A stretch of DNA of 64,000 nt, taken from assembly GCF_001641615.1 (NCBI RefSeq), contig NZ_LRRU01000020.1, forward strand, positions 144,525 through 208,524, given 5' to 3'. Shown here piece by piece: positions 23,655-33,225 of the stretch. Made by a program: the position numbers and the translations under genes. Within the stretch, counting starts at the first letter, position 1. The number at the start of each line of letters is the position of its first letter. This stretch comes from Pseudoalteromonas gelatinilytica (GTDB lineage: Bacteria; Pseudomonadota; Gammaproteobacteria; Enterobacterales; Alteromonadaceae). Below the pieces are notes generated by a model. The model was not told the DNA's origin and ran no database searches. It saw nothing but the letters and a program-made list of their open reading frames with translations.

Positions 23655-24158
23655 ATGAAAACGTTAAAACAACAACTAACAAATTACGCCCTTTACCACC
23701 GTTCTAAACGCAATATTTACACTCACTTTATTGGCATTCCATTAATTGTGTTTGCGATTATTTGTTTATTACAAAGAGTCACGCTTATCTCTGAGCCTGC
23801 TGTTATCTCCTTGGCAACCGTGGTGATTGTATTCACTTGTCTTTATTACTTAATGCTTAGCTTATCTATGGGGTTAATTATGACTGTATGCTTAAGTGCG
23901 TTAAGCATTGCTGCTGAGCCTGTAGTGTCACTTTCAACAGAATTATGGCTCGCCGTGAGTATTGGCAGTTTCGTGGTGGGTTGGGTGTTTCAGTTTATTG
24001 GCCATTATTTTGAAGGTAAAAAGCCAGCCTTTGTTGACGATTTAATTGGTTTGGTAATAGGGCCTTTATTTGTATTAGCAGAGTTCTTGATTATGCTTGG
24101 TTTTTATAAAGATATTGCTGATCATATTGAACAACATGCAGGGCCTAACAAAGCATAA
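23655..24158 (+). CDS. Mpo1-like (DUF962) membrane protein
   Basis: 167-residue inner-membrane protein with four hydrophobic segments. The family motifs are YHRSKRNIYTHFIGIPL near the N-terminus and QFIGHYFEGKKPAF near residue 115, the His residues that bind iron in yeast Mpo1. Mpo1 is an Fe(II)-dependent dioxygenase that shortens 2-hydroxy fatty acids by one carbon; bacterial members are barely studied. The ATG at 23655 is chosen for AGGAAA upstream; the frame extends 27 nt further to an upstream start. An SDR gene follows after 21 nt on the same strand, probably one transcript. Confidence 0.87.
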   Translation: MKTLKQQLTNYALYHRSKRNIYTHFIGIPLIVFAIICLLQRVTLISEPAVISLATVVIVFTCLYYLMLSLSMGLIMTVCLSALSIAAEPVVSLSTELWLAVSIGSFVVGWVFQFIGHYFEGKKPAFVDDLIGLVIGPLFVLAEFLIMLGFYKDIADHIEQHAGPNKA

Positions 24159-24179
24159 CAACAATAATAAGGAACACAC

Positions 24180-24968
24180 ATGCAATTAAATGGCAAAACA
24201 GTTTGGGTTACAGGGGCATCTTCTGGGATTGGTGAGGCACTTTGTGAGCAACTAGCAGCTAAAGGGGCAACGCTAATACTGTCTGCCCGCAATGAAGATA
24301 AGCTCAATAAGCTGAATAAACGGCTCGGTGGCAATCATCACGTGGTTGCCCTAGATTTGGCGAAACCTGAAGCCTTACTTGAAGATATGCCCGCAGTGAT
24401 TGAGCGAATTGGCCGCATTGATGTGCTTATCAATAACGGTGGAGTGTCGCAGCGCAGTTTATTTTTAGAAAATGAATTCACTGTGTATCGCCAACTGATG
24501 GAAGTAAACTACTTTGGTTTAATTGCCTTAACCAAGGCGGTCGTACCCCAGATGGTTAACCAAGGTATGGGCATGGTGGTCTCAATTAGCAGTGTGGCGG
24601 GTAAAGTCGGTTCAAAGTTCAGAACTGGTTATTCGGGCTCTAAATATGCGGTTGTTGGCTTTATGGATTGCTTAAGAGCAGAATTAGCCGATAAAAATGT
24701 GAATTGCCTGACTATTTGCCCGGGTTCAATTAAAACAGCGATTGCGCATAATTCGTTAGATGGCCAAGGTAAGCCGCAAAATAAACCAGAACAATCAATC
24801 GAAAACGGCATGGATGTGGCAAAAGCGGCTGCAAAAATGATCAAAGCCATTGAAGCCGAGAAAGATGAGGTCGTTATTGGTGAAGGTATTAGTGGTTTAG
24901 CACCGACTATTAAGCGTTTTTTCCCGGGCTTTTTTAATCGCCTTACAGCAAAAATGAACTATAGATAA
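24180..24968 (+). CDS. SDR-family NAD(P)-dependent oxidoreductase
   Basis: 262-residue classical short-chain dehydrogenase. The cofactor motif is TGASSGIG (residues 10-17), with INNGG near 86 in place of the usual NNAG, the catalytic Ser in SISSVAGKVG, and YSGSKYA (Tyr-x-x-x-Lys). PGSIKT follows. The C-terminal part resembles the DHRS7 subgroup, with GEGISGLAPTIKRFFPG as a possible membrane-associating tail. The substrate is unknown. It lies 21 nt after the Mpo1-like gene, so a shared role in lipid or fatty-acid turnover is a reasonable inference. A terminator closes the pair. Confidence 0.9.
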   Translation: MQLNGKTVWVTGASSGIGEALCEQLAAKGATLILSARNEDKLNKLNKRLGGNHHVVALDLAKPEALLEDMPAVIERIGRIDVLINNGGVSQRSLFLENEFTVYRQLMEVNYFGLIALTKAVVPQMVNQGMGMVVSISSVAGKVGSKFRTGYSGSKYAVVGFMDCLRAELADKNVNCLTICPGSIKTAIAHNSLDGQGKPQNKPEQSIENGMDVAKAAAKMIKAIEAEKDEVVIGEGISGLAPTIKRFFPGFFNRLTAKMNYR

Positions 24969-25005
24969 TTTATTGTCATTTGCCAGTGAATAGTTCTCAG
25001 TAAAC

Positions 25006-25033
25006 AATGCGCAGCTTGAGTTGCGCATTTTTT
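25006..25033 (+). terminator. Rho-independent terminator after SDR gene
   Basis: AATGCGCA pairs with TGCGCATT around an 8-nt loop; a run of T continues from the 3' arm. Confidence 0.85.
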
Positions 25034-25152
25034 GTACCGAACGGTCGAATTATTATCATTTTAATCGATAAAAGGCACTAGTTTGCTATGGTTAAACGGG
25101 GATGGATTAGCATACAATGGGGTAAAAGTAGTCCAAACAAGAGAGAACAACA

Positions 25153-26148
25153 ATGGCCGCATTTGGTACTGTATTTATGCCACAAATGATCCAAGCACGT
25201 TTTGCTGATAACTCATGGAGTCAAAGCGCGCTGGTCCCATCTGATAAAATCGAATTACATGCGGGTGCTCACGTATTACATTACTCAAGCACCTGTTTTG
25301 AAGGATTAAAAGCTTTTCGTCACGAAGATGGCTCGGTCTATATCTTTCGTATGGATGCTAACATTGCGCGTATGAAACAAAGCTCTAAGTTACTTAACTT
25401 ACCTGACTTTGACGAAAGCATGCTTGAGCAAATGATCAAAGACATTGTTAAAGAGTACGCTGACGAAACACCAGCACCACCGGGGTCTATGTATATTCGT
25501 CCTACGCACATTGGTACAGAAGCGGCTATTGGTAAAGCGGCTGCACCGTCAATGAGTTCACTACTGTATGTATTACTTTCGCCAGTGGGTGATTACTTTG
25601 CTGGTGGTGCTACAGCACTACGTGTATTACTTGAAGAAGATGGCATGCGCTGTGCACCTCACATGGGTATGGTTAAAAGTGGTGGTAACTACGCAAGTGC
25701 ATTAGGCCCAATTTTACAGGCTCGCTCTGAACATCAAGCAGATCAAATCTTATTCTGCCCAGGTGGCGATGTACAAGAAACGGGTGCTGCAAACTTCATT
25801 CTAATTGATGGTGATGAAATCATCACAAAAGCACTTGATAGCACATTCTTACACGGTGTGACGCGTAATAGTATTTTAACGATTGCGAAAGATTTAGGTA
25901 TGACTGTATCTGAGCGTAACTTTACTGTGTCTGAGTTGCTTGAAAGAGCTGCCAAGCCGGGTACTGAAGCTGCATTATCGGGTACCGCTGCGGTACTAAC
26001 CTCGGTTGGCACGCTTATTCATAACGACCAAGAGTTTAAAGTGGGGTCGGGTGAGCCGGGTGAAAAAGTCGCAAAATTACGCCAAGCATTGAATGATATT
26101 CAATGGGGTAAATCAGCAGATACTCATGGCTGGTTAACAAAAGTATAA
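25153..26148 (+). CDS. ilvE: branched-chain amino acid aminotransferase
   Basis: 331-residue PLP enzyme of fold type IV. It transfers the amino group between glutamate and the 2-oxo acids of Leu, Ile and Val, the last step of their synthesis and first of their breakdown. The type II (eukaryote-like) form is recognisable from the N-terminal YSSTCFEGLKAFR, the motif YIRPTHIG near residue 115, the PLP-lysine segment MVKSGGNYASALGP and QETGAANFILIDGDEI. GTAAVLTSVG near the C-terminus binds the cofactor phosphate. It is longer than the 309-residue E. coli IlvE, as expected for this type. AGAGAGAA lies upstream of the start. It is a single gene with its own terminator. Confidence 0.95.
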   Translation: MAAFGTVFMPQMIQARFADNSWSQSALVPSDKIELHAGAHVLHYSSTCFEGLKAFRHEDGSVYIFRMDANIARMKQSSKLLNLPDFDESMLEQMIKDIVKEYADETPAPPGSMYIRPTHIGTEAAIGKAAAPSMSSLLYVLLSPVGDYFAGGATALRVLLEEDGMRCAPHMGMVKSGGNYASALGPILQARSEHQADQILFCPGGDVQETGAANFILIDGDEIITKALDSTFLHGVTRNSILTIAKDLGMTVSERNFTVSELLERAAKPGTEAALSGTAAVLTSVGTLIHNDQEFKVGSGEPGEKVAKLRQALNDIQWGKSADTHGWLTKV

Positions 26149-26175
26149 TTGCTGAGCGATTACATCGTTATAAAG

Positions 26176-26200
26176 AGCCACGTAATAACGTGGCTTTTTT
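26176..26200 (+). terminator. Rho-independent terminator after ilvE
   Basis: AGCCACGT, loop AATA, ACGTGGCT, followed by a run of T. Confidence 0.92.
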
Positions 26201-26311
26201 GTTTTTACATTGGTTTACAGCAGACCCTGTGTTTAACCGCAAATTGCTAGACATTCTTTTGTATTAACTTTACTTTCAATTTGTTAACAATAACTAAAAA
26301 GTAAAATTATT

Positions 26312-28465
26312 ATGATCAAGAAAACGCTTGCATGTGCAATTGTAGTTGCACTGGCGGGGTGTGGTGAATCAACCCCAACAAACACAGAACAAACTGTAAA
26401 AACTGCAGAGGTTAAAGCTGCTGTGAATTATCCAGAAACTAAAAAAGGCAATGTTGTTGACGAATATTTCGGTGAGCAAGTAGCAGACCCATATCGTTGG
26501 TTAGAAGACGATATGAGCGACGAAACCGCACAATGGGTGAAAGCCGAAAATGACGTTACGTTTTCTTATCTAAAAAATATTCCTTATCGCGATGAGCTTA
26601 AAACCACGCTCGAAAAGCTGATGAACTACGAAAAAGTGACAGCGCCGTTTAAAGAGGGTGAGTACACCTACTTTTATAAAAACGATGGTCTGCAAAATCA
26701 GTATGTGGTTTATCGTAAAAAAGGCGACTCAGAAGCTGAAGTGTTTTTAGATCCAAATACGTTCAGTAGTGACGGCACAACTTCAATGTCGGGTTTAACA
26801 TTTACTGAAGACGGCACTTTAGCGGCTTATCAAATCTCTGAAGGTGGCAGTGACTGGCGTAAAATTATCATTATTGATACTGCGACTAAACAGCCGATTG
26901 AAGAAGCATTAGTCGATGTAAAATTCAGTGGTATCTCTTGGCTTGGCAACGAAGGATTCTATTATTCGAGCTACGATAAGCCAAAGGGCAGTGAGCTGTC
27001 TGCAAAAACAGATCAACATAAAGTTTACTACCATAAGTTAGGTACAGCACAAGCTGACGACCAATTAATATATGGCGGCACAGAGGCACAGAAACATCGT
27101 TATATTGGTGCTGAAGTGACCCGTGATAATCGTTATCTAATTATCGCTGCAAGTACTTCAACTTCAGGTAATAAACTGTTTATCAAAGATTTAACTAAGC
27201 CTGACAGCACGTTAGTGACGATTTTAGATAACACTGACTCAGATACCTCAATTATTGATAATGACGGCTCGAAACTGTATTTGGTGACTAACTTAAACGC
27301 ACCCAATATGCGTGTAGTGACAGTGGATGCCACTGATCCTAGCCCAGAAAATTGGCAAGATTTAATCCCTGAAACTGACAATGTACTTAGCATTTCGAAA
27401 GGCGGTGACTACTTCTTTGCCAAGTATATGGTTGATGCGATTTCGCAAGTAAAACAATACGATAAATCAGGTAAATTGGTGCGTGACATCAGCCTGCCAG
27501 GTGTAGGTACTGCATATGGCTTTAGTGGTAAGCACGATGCACAAACACTTTATTACTCATTTACGAATTACACTACACCAGGCAATACCTACTCGTTTGA
27601 TGTTGAATCAGGAAAGTCTGATGTGTATCGCAAGTCGGGCGCTAAATTTAATAGCGAAGAATATATCTCTGAACAAGTCTTCTATACATCAAAAGATGGC
27701 ACCAAAGTGCCGATGATTATTTCGTACAAAAAAGGCACTGAGCTTAACGGTAAAAATCCGACTATTTTATATGGCTATGGTGGCTTTAACGTAAGTTTAA
27801 CCCCAAGCTATAGCCCTACAATTGCGGCTTGGCTTGAGCACGGTGGCGTGTATGCTGTTGCTAATATTCGTGGTGGTGGCGAGTACGGTAAAGCGTGGCA
27901 TGTAAATGGTACGCAGCTTAAAAAGCAAAATGTTTTTGATGACTTTATTGCAGCAGCTGAGTACTTAAATGAAAAACAATACAGCTCACCTGATTACCTA
28001 GCGGTACGTGGCGGCTCAAATGGTGGCTTATTAGTTGGTGCGGTTATGACACAGCGCCCTGAGCTATTTAAAGTAGCGCTTCCTGCTGTAGGTGTTTTAG
28101 ATATGCTGCGTTACCACACCTTTACAGCGGGTGCTGGTTGGGCGTATGACTACGGCACCAGTGAACAAAGTAAAGAAATGTTCGATTACTTAAAAGGCTA
28201 CTCACCTGTGCACAATGTTAAAGCGGGTGTTAGTTATCCAGCAACCTTAGTGACAACTGGGGATCATGATGACCGTGTTGTGCCTGCGCATTCATTTAAG
28301 TTTGCAGCCGAGCTGCAAGAAAAAGGTGCAAAACAAAACCCGTATCTGATTCGTATTGAAACAAATGCGGGTCACGGTGCAGGAACACCTACAAGTAAGA
28401 TCATCGATCAATACGCTGATATTTATGGCTTTACCCTACACAACATGGGTGTTAAATCGCTATAA
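26312..28465 (+). CDS. prolyl oligopeptidase (S9A) lipoprotein
   Basis: 717-residue serine peptidase exported as a lipoprotein: the lipobox LAGC lies at residues 14-17, so the mature enzyme is anchored in the periplasm. Residues about 40-460 form the seven-bladed propeller domain (start DPYRWLEDD near 60). The alpha/beta hydrolase domain carries the triad: Ser569 in RGGSNGGLL, Asp in GDHDDRV (651-654), and His688 in NAGHGAG. It cuts short proline-containing peptides on the C-terminal side of Pro. Members of this family in marine bacteria are often exported in this way. It is a single gene, with a strong terminator. Confidence 0.95.
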   Translation: MIKKTLACAIVVALAGCGESTPTNTEQTVKTAEVKAAVNYPETKKGNVVDEYFGEQVADPYRWLEDDMSDETAQWVKAENDVTFSYLKNIPYRDELKTTLEKLMNYEKVTAPFKEGEYTYFYKNDGLQNQYVVYRKKGDSEAEVFLDPNTFSSDGTTSMSGLTFTEDGTLAAYQISEGGSDWRKIIIIDTATKQPIEEALVDVKFSGISWLGNEGFYYSSYDKPKGSELSAKTDQHKVYYHKLGTAQADDQLIYGGTEAQKHRYIGAEVTRDNRYLIIAASTSTSGNKLFIKDLTKPDSTLVTILDNTDSDTSIIDNDGSKLYLVTNLNAPNMRVVTVDATDPSPENWQDLIPETDNVLSISKGGDYFFAKYMVDAISQVKQYDKSGKLVRDISLPGVGTAYGFSGKHDAQTLYYSFTNYTTPGNTYSFDVESGKSDVYRKSGAKFNSEEYISEQVFYTSKDGTKVPMIISYKKGTELNGKNPTILYGYGGFNVSLTPSYSPTIAAWLEHGGVYAVANIRGGGEYGKAWHVNGTQLKKQNVFDDFIAAAEYLNEKQYSSPDYLAVRGGSNGGLLVGAVMTQRPELFKVALPAVGVLDMLRYHTFTAGAGWAYDYGTSEQSKEMFDYLKGYSPVHNVKAGVSYPATLVTTGDHDDRVVPAHSFKFAAELQEKGAKQNPYLIRIETNAGHGAGTPTSKIIDQYADIYGFTLHNMGVKSL

Positions 28466-28495
28466 GGTTATGTATATATTACTTAACTAAAATGA

Positions 28496-28522
28496 AAACG
28501 CCGAGCTTAGCTCGGCGTTTTT
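28496..28522 (+). terminator. Rho-independent terminator after prolyl oligopeptidase gene
   Basis: AAACGCCGAGC, loop TTA, GCTCGGCGTTT followed by TT. The A-rich left side makes it usable from the minus strand as well, for the convergent DUF481 gene. Confidence 0.92.
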
Positions 28523-28528
28523 GTATCG

Positions 28529-28542
28529 ATTAAGCGAATTGG
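28529..28542. repeat. possible remnant of the MITE-like terminus
   Basis: ATTAAGCGAATTGG matches the right end of the repeat at 4589-4797 base for base and continues with GAT where the complete element has TAT. It lies between a terminator and the stop codon of the DUF481 gene. Confidence 0.45.
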
Positions 28543-28544
28543 GA

Positions 28545-29636
28545 TTATAAATCAATACCCAGTGCGAAAATCATTTTGTAATCTTCTTTTTCAGGTACTA
28601 CCCCGTTTTCATCGGCAATTGGGTCGGCTAAGTAATCCCATACTAATGACATATCAAAGTCGATATCATCTGTGATTTCAAATTCAAATGCGGCCATTGC
28701 ATATTGAGAATCACCACCGGCGTCACTGTTTGCAGTTAGGTAGCGATAGTTAAGGGTAAAATCAATTTTTTTGGTGACTTCTAACTCGTAATTAGTGCCA
28801 ATAAAATATGACCAAGATGAGTTAGATTTTTCTTCTCCGCTAGCGACGGTATCAAACTCAGTTTTTTGATAAGCAGGGCCTGTTGAGAAGTCCCATTCGG
28901 TTTTATCGGTATCCATCACATAGTAACCAACACCGGCACCGACAGTGTATTTGTTGGCGATATTTTGAAACGGATCACGGTAGTACTCGAAGAAGATAGG
29001 ACGGTAATACATTTTTTGGGTCTGAAACCAGTCGAAGGTACCGTTAGCACGAATGTTATTTTTAGTTACTTGTTCATCGCTGGTGGTGCGATAGCCTAAA
29101 AACTCTGCGAGAAAACGGCTAGACGCCGTACGGCGCTTGATATCAGCACGCGCTGAATATTCGGTTTGGTCAGTATTGCCTTTTGATATATCAGCGCCCA
29201 GCGCTATTTTGACAGTCCACGCGCTTAATTCGCTTTCAACAGAAGGTGCGATAGAAACTAAATCACGGTAACGATATTTAGCTTCTTGTTCACCGACTTT
29301 CACATAACCGCCTGAAATATTGAGCGTGCCACTGAGCTCTGAACCATCATTAAAACGAACAGTATGATGGCGGTCTGAGATGATCATATAAATATCGGCA
29401 CGGTCAATCATCAATGTGTCGAGTATATCACTGTCGAACTCGACTTCTTTGTCGTACAAGGAGACAAGTTCACCTTTGAGCCATTCGCCAGAGTTAAGTC
29501 GTATCCAATCAAAATGGGTGGCATCTTTTATGATTATGCTACGCTCTTCAAGTAGCGGGTCAGGAAGTGTTTCTGCGCCGTAGCAAGCAAATGAGCTTGC
29601 TACAACAGTACTAATAAGCAGGTATTTTTTGAGCAT
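28545..29636 (-). CDS. DUF481 outer-membrane beta-barrel protein (YdiY-like)
   Basis: 363 residues from the ATG at 29636, chosen because it begins a standard signal peptide (MLKKYLLISTVVASSFACYGA); the 32 codons before it are not signal-like. Residues about 40-140 form a small beta-rich region with RLNSGEWLKGELVSL. The rest alternates aromatic and polar residues in about eight or more amphipathic strands and matches DUF481 (salt-induced outer membrane protein / YdiY family). It ends in IFALGIDL. The role is unknown; E. coli YdiY responds to acid and salt. It follows the dNTPase gene on the same strand after about 100 nt. Confidence 0.85.
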   Translation of the reverse strand: MLKKYLLISTVVASSFACYGAETLPDPLLEERSIIIKDATHFDWIRLNSGEWLKGELVSLYDKEVEFDSDILDTLMIDRADIYMIISDRHHTVRFNDGSELSGTLNISGGYVKVGEQEAKYRYRDLVSIAPSVESELSAWTVKIALGADISKGNTDQTEYSARADIKRRTASSRFLAEFLGYRTTSDEQVTKNNIRANGTFDWFQTQKMYYRPIFFEYYRDPFQNIANKYTVGAGVGYYVMDTDKTEWDFSTGPAYQKTEFDTVASGEEKSNSSWSYFIGTNYELEVTKKIDFTLNYRYLTANSDAGGDSQYAMAAFEFEITDDIDFDMSLVWDYLADPIADENGVVPEKEDYKMIFALGIDL

Positions 29637-29739
29637 TATTTCAGTCCATGTTAAATAAAATGCATTCAAAGAAGTGTCATTATTATTGCTAATAACCTGT
29701 TTAATTCTAGAACAATTCACTGTGCTGTTCAAAAATTAG

Positions 29740-31035
29740 TTAGGCAGATGGCAAAAACAATCGCTGATAGGTCTTATAAGCATATTCATCACTCATCCCT
29801 GATAAATAATCACAAATTATACGCATTGCGTTATCGCCTTGCTGGTGCGCATTAAGCCACATTTCTTGCGTTGTTTCTGGCAGTAACCGCATAGGGTCGC
29901 TGGCAAAGGCACTAAATAGCTCAATTAGCAGGTTTTGCCCTTTAAATTCAACTTGCTGCATCTTTGGCTCGCGAATTAAACGTTTAAAAACAAAATGTTT
30001 TAGCACGTTAAGAATTTCGGCAAATTCATCCGGTAGGCTTACTGTGTACTGCAGTATTTCAGATTCGAAATCTGCGTTTTGTACAACTAACTGAGCGTTA
30101 ATAATAAAGGTGTTAACCAACTCACCAATGGCATCTTTTCGTTCGTACTCGTGATGCGAGAAGAGTCTGGCGGTTATCGAGCTCAAATGGGTGGTTAGCC
30201 ACGCTGAGTCTAGCTCTTGTAGCTGCTCAAGTGCATGGTTTTGCCAATCTGCTAACGTTAAAACCTCGGTGGCGATAGCGTCTTCTAAATCGTGAACGGC
30301 ATATGCAATATCGTCAGCTAATTCCATAATTGCTGAGTCTATCGATTTGTAGTGGGTTTTGGCTCTAAATTCATCAACCTTATAATGACTACTTAACAGT
30401 GCTTTATCATTATCGGACAGTGGCTCAATGATCCAGTCGAAAACATCTTTATCATCTTTATACAAGCCTTTAGCTGGGCGCCAATGATCGGCTTTAATAA
30501 AGCTACGTTGTTCACTTAGAGGTGGAATGCAGTGCCACAAATCATCAATAAAGGCAGGATATTTAATAAAACCTAACAAGGTGCGTCTGGTTAAATTCAT
30601 GCCATAGCCATTTGAATAGGGCTCAAGCTTAGAGACAATCCTGAGTGTTTGCGCGTTTCCTTCAAAACCACCGTGCTCACGCATCATGTAATTTAATGCT
30701 ATTTCACCACCATGACCAAAAGGAGGGTGGCCAATATCATGAGCAAGACACAAGGTTTCGAGTAAGCTACCGCTCGGAAAATTCGTAAATTCAGGGTGTT
30801 GCTTTTTCAAGTGGCGTAATAAACCACTGCCAATTTGGGCCACTTCTAATGAGTGAGTAAGACGGGTTCGGTAAAAATCATTCAAGCCAATACCCATAAT
30901 TTGGGTTTTAGCTTGCAAACGCCTAAATGCAGCGGCGTGAATAATTCGAGAGCGGTCAACTTGCCAAGCTGAGCGATTATCGTTTGGACGATATTTTTGC
31001 TGGTCAATAATACGAGCTTGCCAAGATTGGCACAT
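29740..31035 (-). CDS. dgt: dGTPase-family deoxynucleoside triphosphate triphosphohydrolase
   Basis: 431-residue HD-domain enzyme that cuts dNTPs to deoxynucleoside and triphosphate. Metal and active-site motifs are THSLEVAQIG near residue 65, CLAHDIGHPPFGHGGE near 100, and ELADDIAYAVHDLEDAI near 200. It belongs to the shorter dGTPase-like subfamily (about 430-440 residues), not the 505-residue E. coli Dgt type. The ATG at 31035 is chosen for AGGAAGG upstream; the frame extends 69 nt further without one. Enzymes of this family control dNTP pools and some restrict phage; nothing in the surroundings points to defence. Confidence 0.9.
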   Translation of the reverse strand: MCQSWQARIIDQQKYRPNDNRSAWQVDRSRIIHAAAFRRLQAKTQIMGIGLNDFYRTRLTHSLEVAQIGSGLLRHLKKQHPEFTNFPSGSLLETLCLAHDIGHPPFGHGGEIALNYMMREHGGFEGNAQTLRIVSKLEPYSNGYGMNLTRRTLLGFIKYPAFIDDLWHCIPPLSEQRSFIKADHWRPAKGLYKDDKDVFDWIIEPLSDNDKALLSSHYKVDEFRAKTHYKSIDSAIMELADDIAYAVHDLEDAIATEVLTLADWQNHALEQLQELDSAWLTTHLSSITARLFSHHEYERKDAIGELVNTFIINAQLVVQNADFESEILQYTVSLPDEFAEILNVLKHFVFKRLIREPKMQQVEFKGQNLLIELFSAFASDPMRLLPETTQEMWLNAHQQGDNAMRIICDYLSGMSDEYAYKTYQRLFLPSA

Positions 31036-31181
31036 AAAAATAACCTTCCTATTTCTCGTTTGGTTGCTTTTCAGTATACGCAAGCGCTTGAAAATTGCGA
31101 GCAAATTGGCCGTTTCTTACCCGGTTCTGTATAAACTTTGGGTAGAGTGCTTCGGGCAAATTCGCCAAAAATCCACAGCTT

Positions 31182-31223
31182 TGGTATACTCCGCCTTTGT
31201 ATGTGCGTGACGTTACCGCACAT
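31182..31223 (+). promoter_or_regulatory. promoter and leader hairpin of the bax-like gene
   Basis: An extended -10 (TGGTATACT, 31182-31190) without a good -35. Just downstream ATGTGCG (31201-31207) and CGCACAT (31217-31223) form a 7-bp hairpin in the leader, some 10 nt before the ribosome-binding region. Confidence 0.5.
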
Positions 31224-31249
31224 GAGTAGTAGTTTATTTGAGAGAATAC

Positions 31250-32068
31250 ATGCTTAAGTACGTTTTTCGAGTTTTACTGACCGCTTTTTTTGCATGGGCA
31301 ATATTATCGCCATTTATGAAAGAAGATGTAGTCGTAGAAGAGTCTGAACAAACACAGACAACGCCAAAAGGAACCCAGCGCGTAATCAAAAAAGAAAAGC
31401 CATTGCATAACGTAAAACTGCCGGATTTTGCAGCATTTACGGATGTGAAAGAAAAGAAACATGCATTTTTTGATTTTATTCGCCCTCATGTCGAGGCTGA
31501 AAACAAGAAAATTTTACAGCAACGCGCAACCTTAGAAATTGCGCGCATGATGCTTGAATACAATGAGCCACTGACTAGCAAACAGCAATCAGATATTAAA
31601 AAAATCTTAACCAGCTATAAGTTGCCAGCCACCATTGACACTTTATCGCTTACTCAAGCGCTGCGTCGTGTTGATATCATTCCAAAAGAGCTTGCGCTTA
31701 TGCAGGCGGCGAATGAATCAGCATGGGGTACCTCTCGTTTTGCACGCATTGGTTTAAATTTCTTCGGCCAGTGGTGTTATAAAAAAGGCTGCGGCATGAT
31801 CCCAAAACGTCGTGCCAACGAAGCAGCCCATGAAGTGACCGCTTTTAAGTCGGTACGTGCTGCGGTAAGCTCTTATTTTAAAAATATTAATACCCATGCG
31901 GCCTATAAAGATTTACGATCAATTCGTGCCGATTTACGTCGTCAGCAAAAGCCAATTGAAGCGACCATTCTTACACAAGGTTTGTTGTCGTATTCTGAGC
32001 GCCGTGAAGCGTACATTGAAGAATTAAATAAAATGATAAATCAAAACAGAGCTTACTTTGATGAATAA
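31250..32068 (+). CDS. Bax-like glucosaminidase-domain protein
   Basis: 272-residue protein from the ATG at 31250 (GAGA upstream; an in-frame TTG lies 12 nt earlier). One N-terminal hydrophobic segment (residues about 4-22) anchors or exports it. A charged linker follows and then the glucosaminidase-type lysozyme fold: LALMQAANESAWGTSRFARIGLNFFGQWC contains the catalytic Glu, and FKSVRAAVSSYFKNINTHAAYKDLR is the conserved second half. It matches E. coli Bax and should cleave peptidoglycan glycan strands in the periplasm. It overlaps the following gene by 8 nt. Confidence 0.88.
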   Translation: MLKYVFRVLLTAFFAWAILSPFMKEDVVVEESEQTQTTPKGTQRVIKKEKPLHNVKLPDFAAFTDVKEKKHAFFDFIRPHVEAENKKILQQRATLEIARMMLEYNEPLTSKQQSDIKKILTSYKLPATIDTLSLTQALRRVDIIPKELALMQAANESAWGTSRFARIGLNFFGQWCYKKGCGMIPKRRANEAAHEVTAFKSVRAAVSSYFKNINTHAAYKDLRSIRADLRRQQKPIEATILTQGLLSYSERREAYIEELNKMINQNRAYFDE

Positions 32069-32729
32069 ACTCCTTCCATGGTTTAAAGCCGCAACCATTG
32101 CGGTTGCGCTAAGTGCGGTTGCAACTAAGGCAGCCGCAACTGAATTTGTTGTTGCCTATGATGGCTTTTACGATCGTTTAAAAGTCGTTAATAAAGGCGA
32201 GTTCCAATACGCTCAAGTTAATTTTTACTTATCTGATATTGCTACTAACGAAGTGTGTACAATTAAGTCTGGTAAAATTATTACAGAAAAACAAGAGTTT
32301 GACTTAACTTACACAGATAAGGCTCAGTTACTTTTACCTTTTGATAAGCAACTAGATACTGATAAAGCCGTAATTGTTGTTCAACCTGAAAATCCAAAAC
32401 ATGATTGCCAATTAAAGTTACAAATTGAAGCAACGGACTTGGCTGATTTTGAACTTAGCAAGGCAAACTTATATACACTCAATCAAGAGTTTGAAGAGTT
32501 ATTATCTGATTTGTCGGGCTTTTTTGTAAGCAAACTCATGTGGTTCTTGTTACCAGAACAACAAGGTGTTGTGCTGAAATTTGATACTCAAGATGCTGTT
32601 TCAGCAAATGCAGTTAGCTGTAAAGAGTTGCGTTGCTCAGTGAAGGTCAGTGATGAGTGGCAAGATGATAAAAGCGTTTTACCCAGCCATGGCAAGCTTA
32701 TTAGCGCCACACCGTGGATTGTAAAATAG
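32061..32729 (+). CDS. DUF2987 exported protein
   Basis: 222-residue protein with a signal peptide (cleavage near KAAA-TE, residue 27), therefore periplasmic. The sequence fits DUF2987, a family of unknown function in marine gammaproteobacteria: AYDGFYDRLKVVN directly after the signal, four conserved cysteines (in NEVCTI, KHDCQLK, VSCKELRC) likely in two disulfides, and a hydrophobic stretch GFFVSKLMWFLLPEQQG. It starts inside the end of the bax-like gene (8-nt overlap), which suggests coupled translation and a role near peptidoglycan (inference). Confidence 0.82.
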   Translation: MNKLLPWFKAATIAVALSAVATKAAATEFVVAYDGFYDRLKVVNKGEFQYAQVNFYLSDIATNEVCTIKSGKIITEKQEFDLTYTDKAQLLLPFDKQLDTDKAVIVVQPENPKHDCQLKLQIEATDLADFELSKANLYTLNQEFEELLSDLSGFFVSKLMWFLLPEQQGVVLKFDTQDAVSANAVSCKELRCSVKVSDEWQDDKSVLPSHGKLISATPWIVK

Positions 32730-32766
32730 CGCGTAAAAAATCTGACCGCAGCTTTGATAACTATTC

Positions 32767-32792
32767 AAAAGGGACCTTTTAGGTCTCTTTTT
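32767..32792 (+). terminator. Rho-independent terminator after DUF2987 gene
   Basis: AAAAGGGACCT, loop TTT, AGGTCTCTTTT with one G-T pair, then T. Confidence 0.85.
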
Positions 32793-33225
32793 CGTTTTTA
32801 ATTAGTAGTGAAGACGTCTCTTTTTTCAATATTTTGCTTAGTATTTTGGGCTTAGCCTAAATTTACAAAATTCAATGTAAATAGCACGTTCTAAATAGCA
32901 ACTTCTCTTGTCTAGATTATTTTCTCAATTCATGTTTTTGCTAAGCATTTGTATTGCTGCGCAGTTTAAAGAGCGGCTTGTATTTAAATGTAAAAACAGT
33001 ATGAATATATGAATTTTTACTGGTTGTTTTTTACTATAGAAAAAGGGCTTGATTTTGGTTGTGCGACCTTGATTTTAATTAGGTGTAAAGTGCTATCCAA
33101 TTATTTTTAAACAATTTTTTAAGTGTTTAAAAGATAGATATAGATCAATCTCATAAGTAATAACTGACTTAAAGTAAAACTATAGAAATCTAAATATAGG
33201 TAGTTATAGTAAAAAAGGAGTCGTT
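32793..33225. other. AT-rich gene-free stretch upstream of ppk2
   Basis: About 430 nt without a credible ORF or RNA gene. It is very AT-rich, with short repeats (AAATAGCA twice near 32880-32905; CTTGATTTT twice near 33049-33079). It probably contains the ppk2 promoter and a long leader, but I cannot place a convincing -35/-10 pair. AAAGGAG lies just before the ppk2 ATG. Confidence 0.6.

Noticed and set aside
29740..31035. dGTPase as part of an anti-phage system
   Set aside because: Neighbours are housekeeping or envelope genes, and no defence genes or mobile DNA are present.
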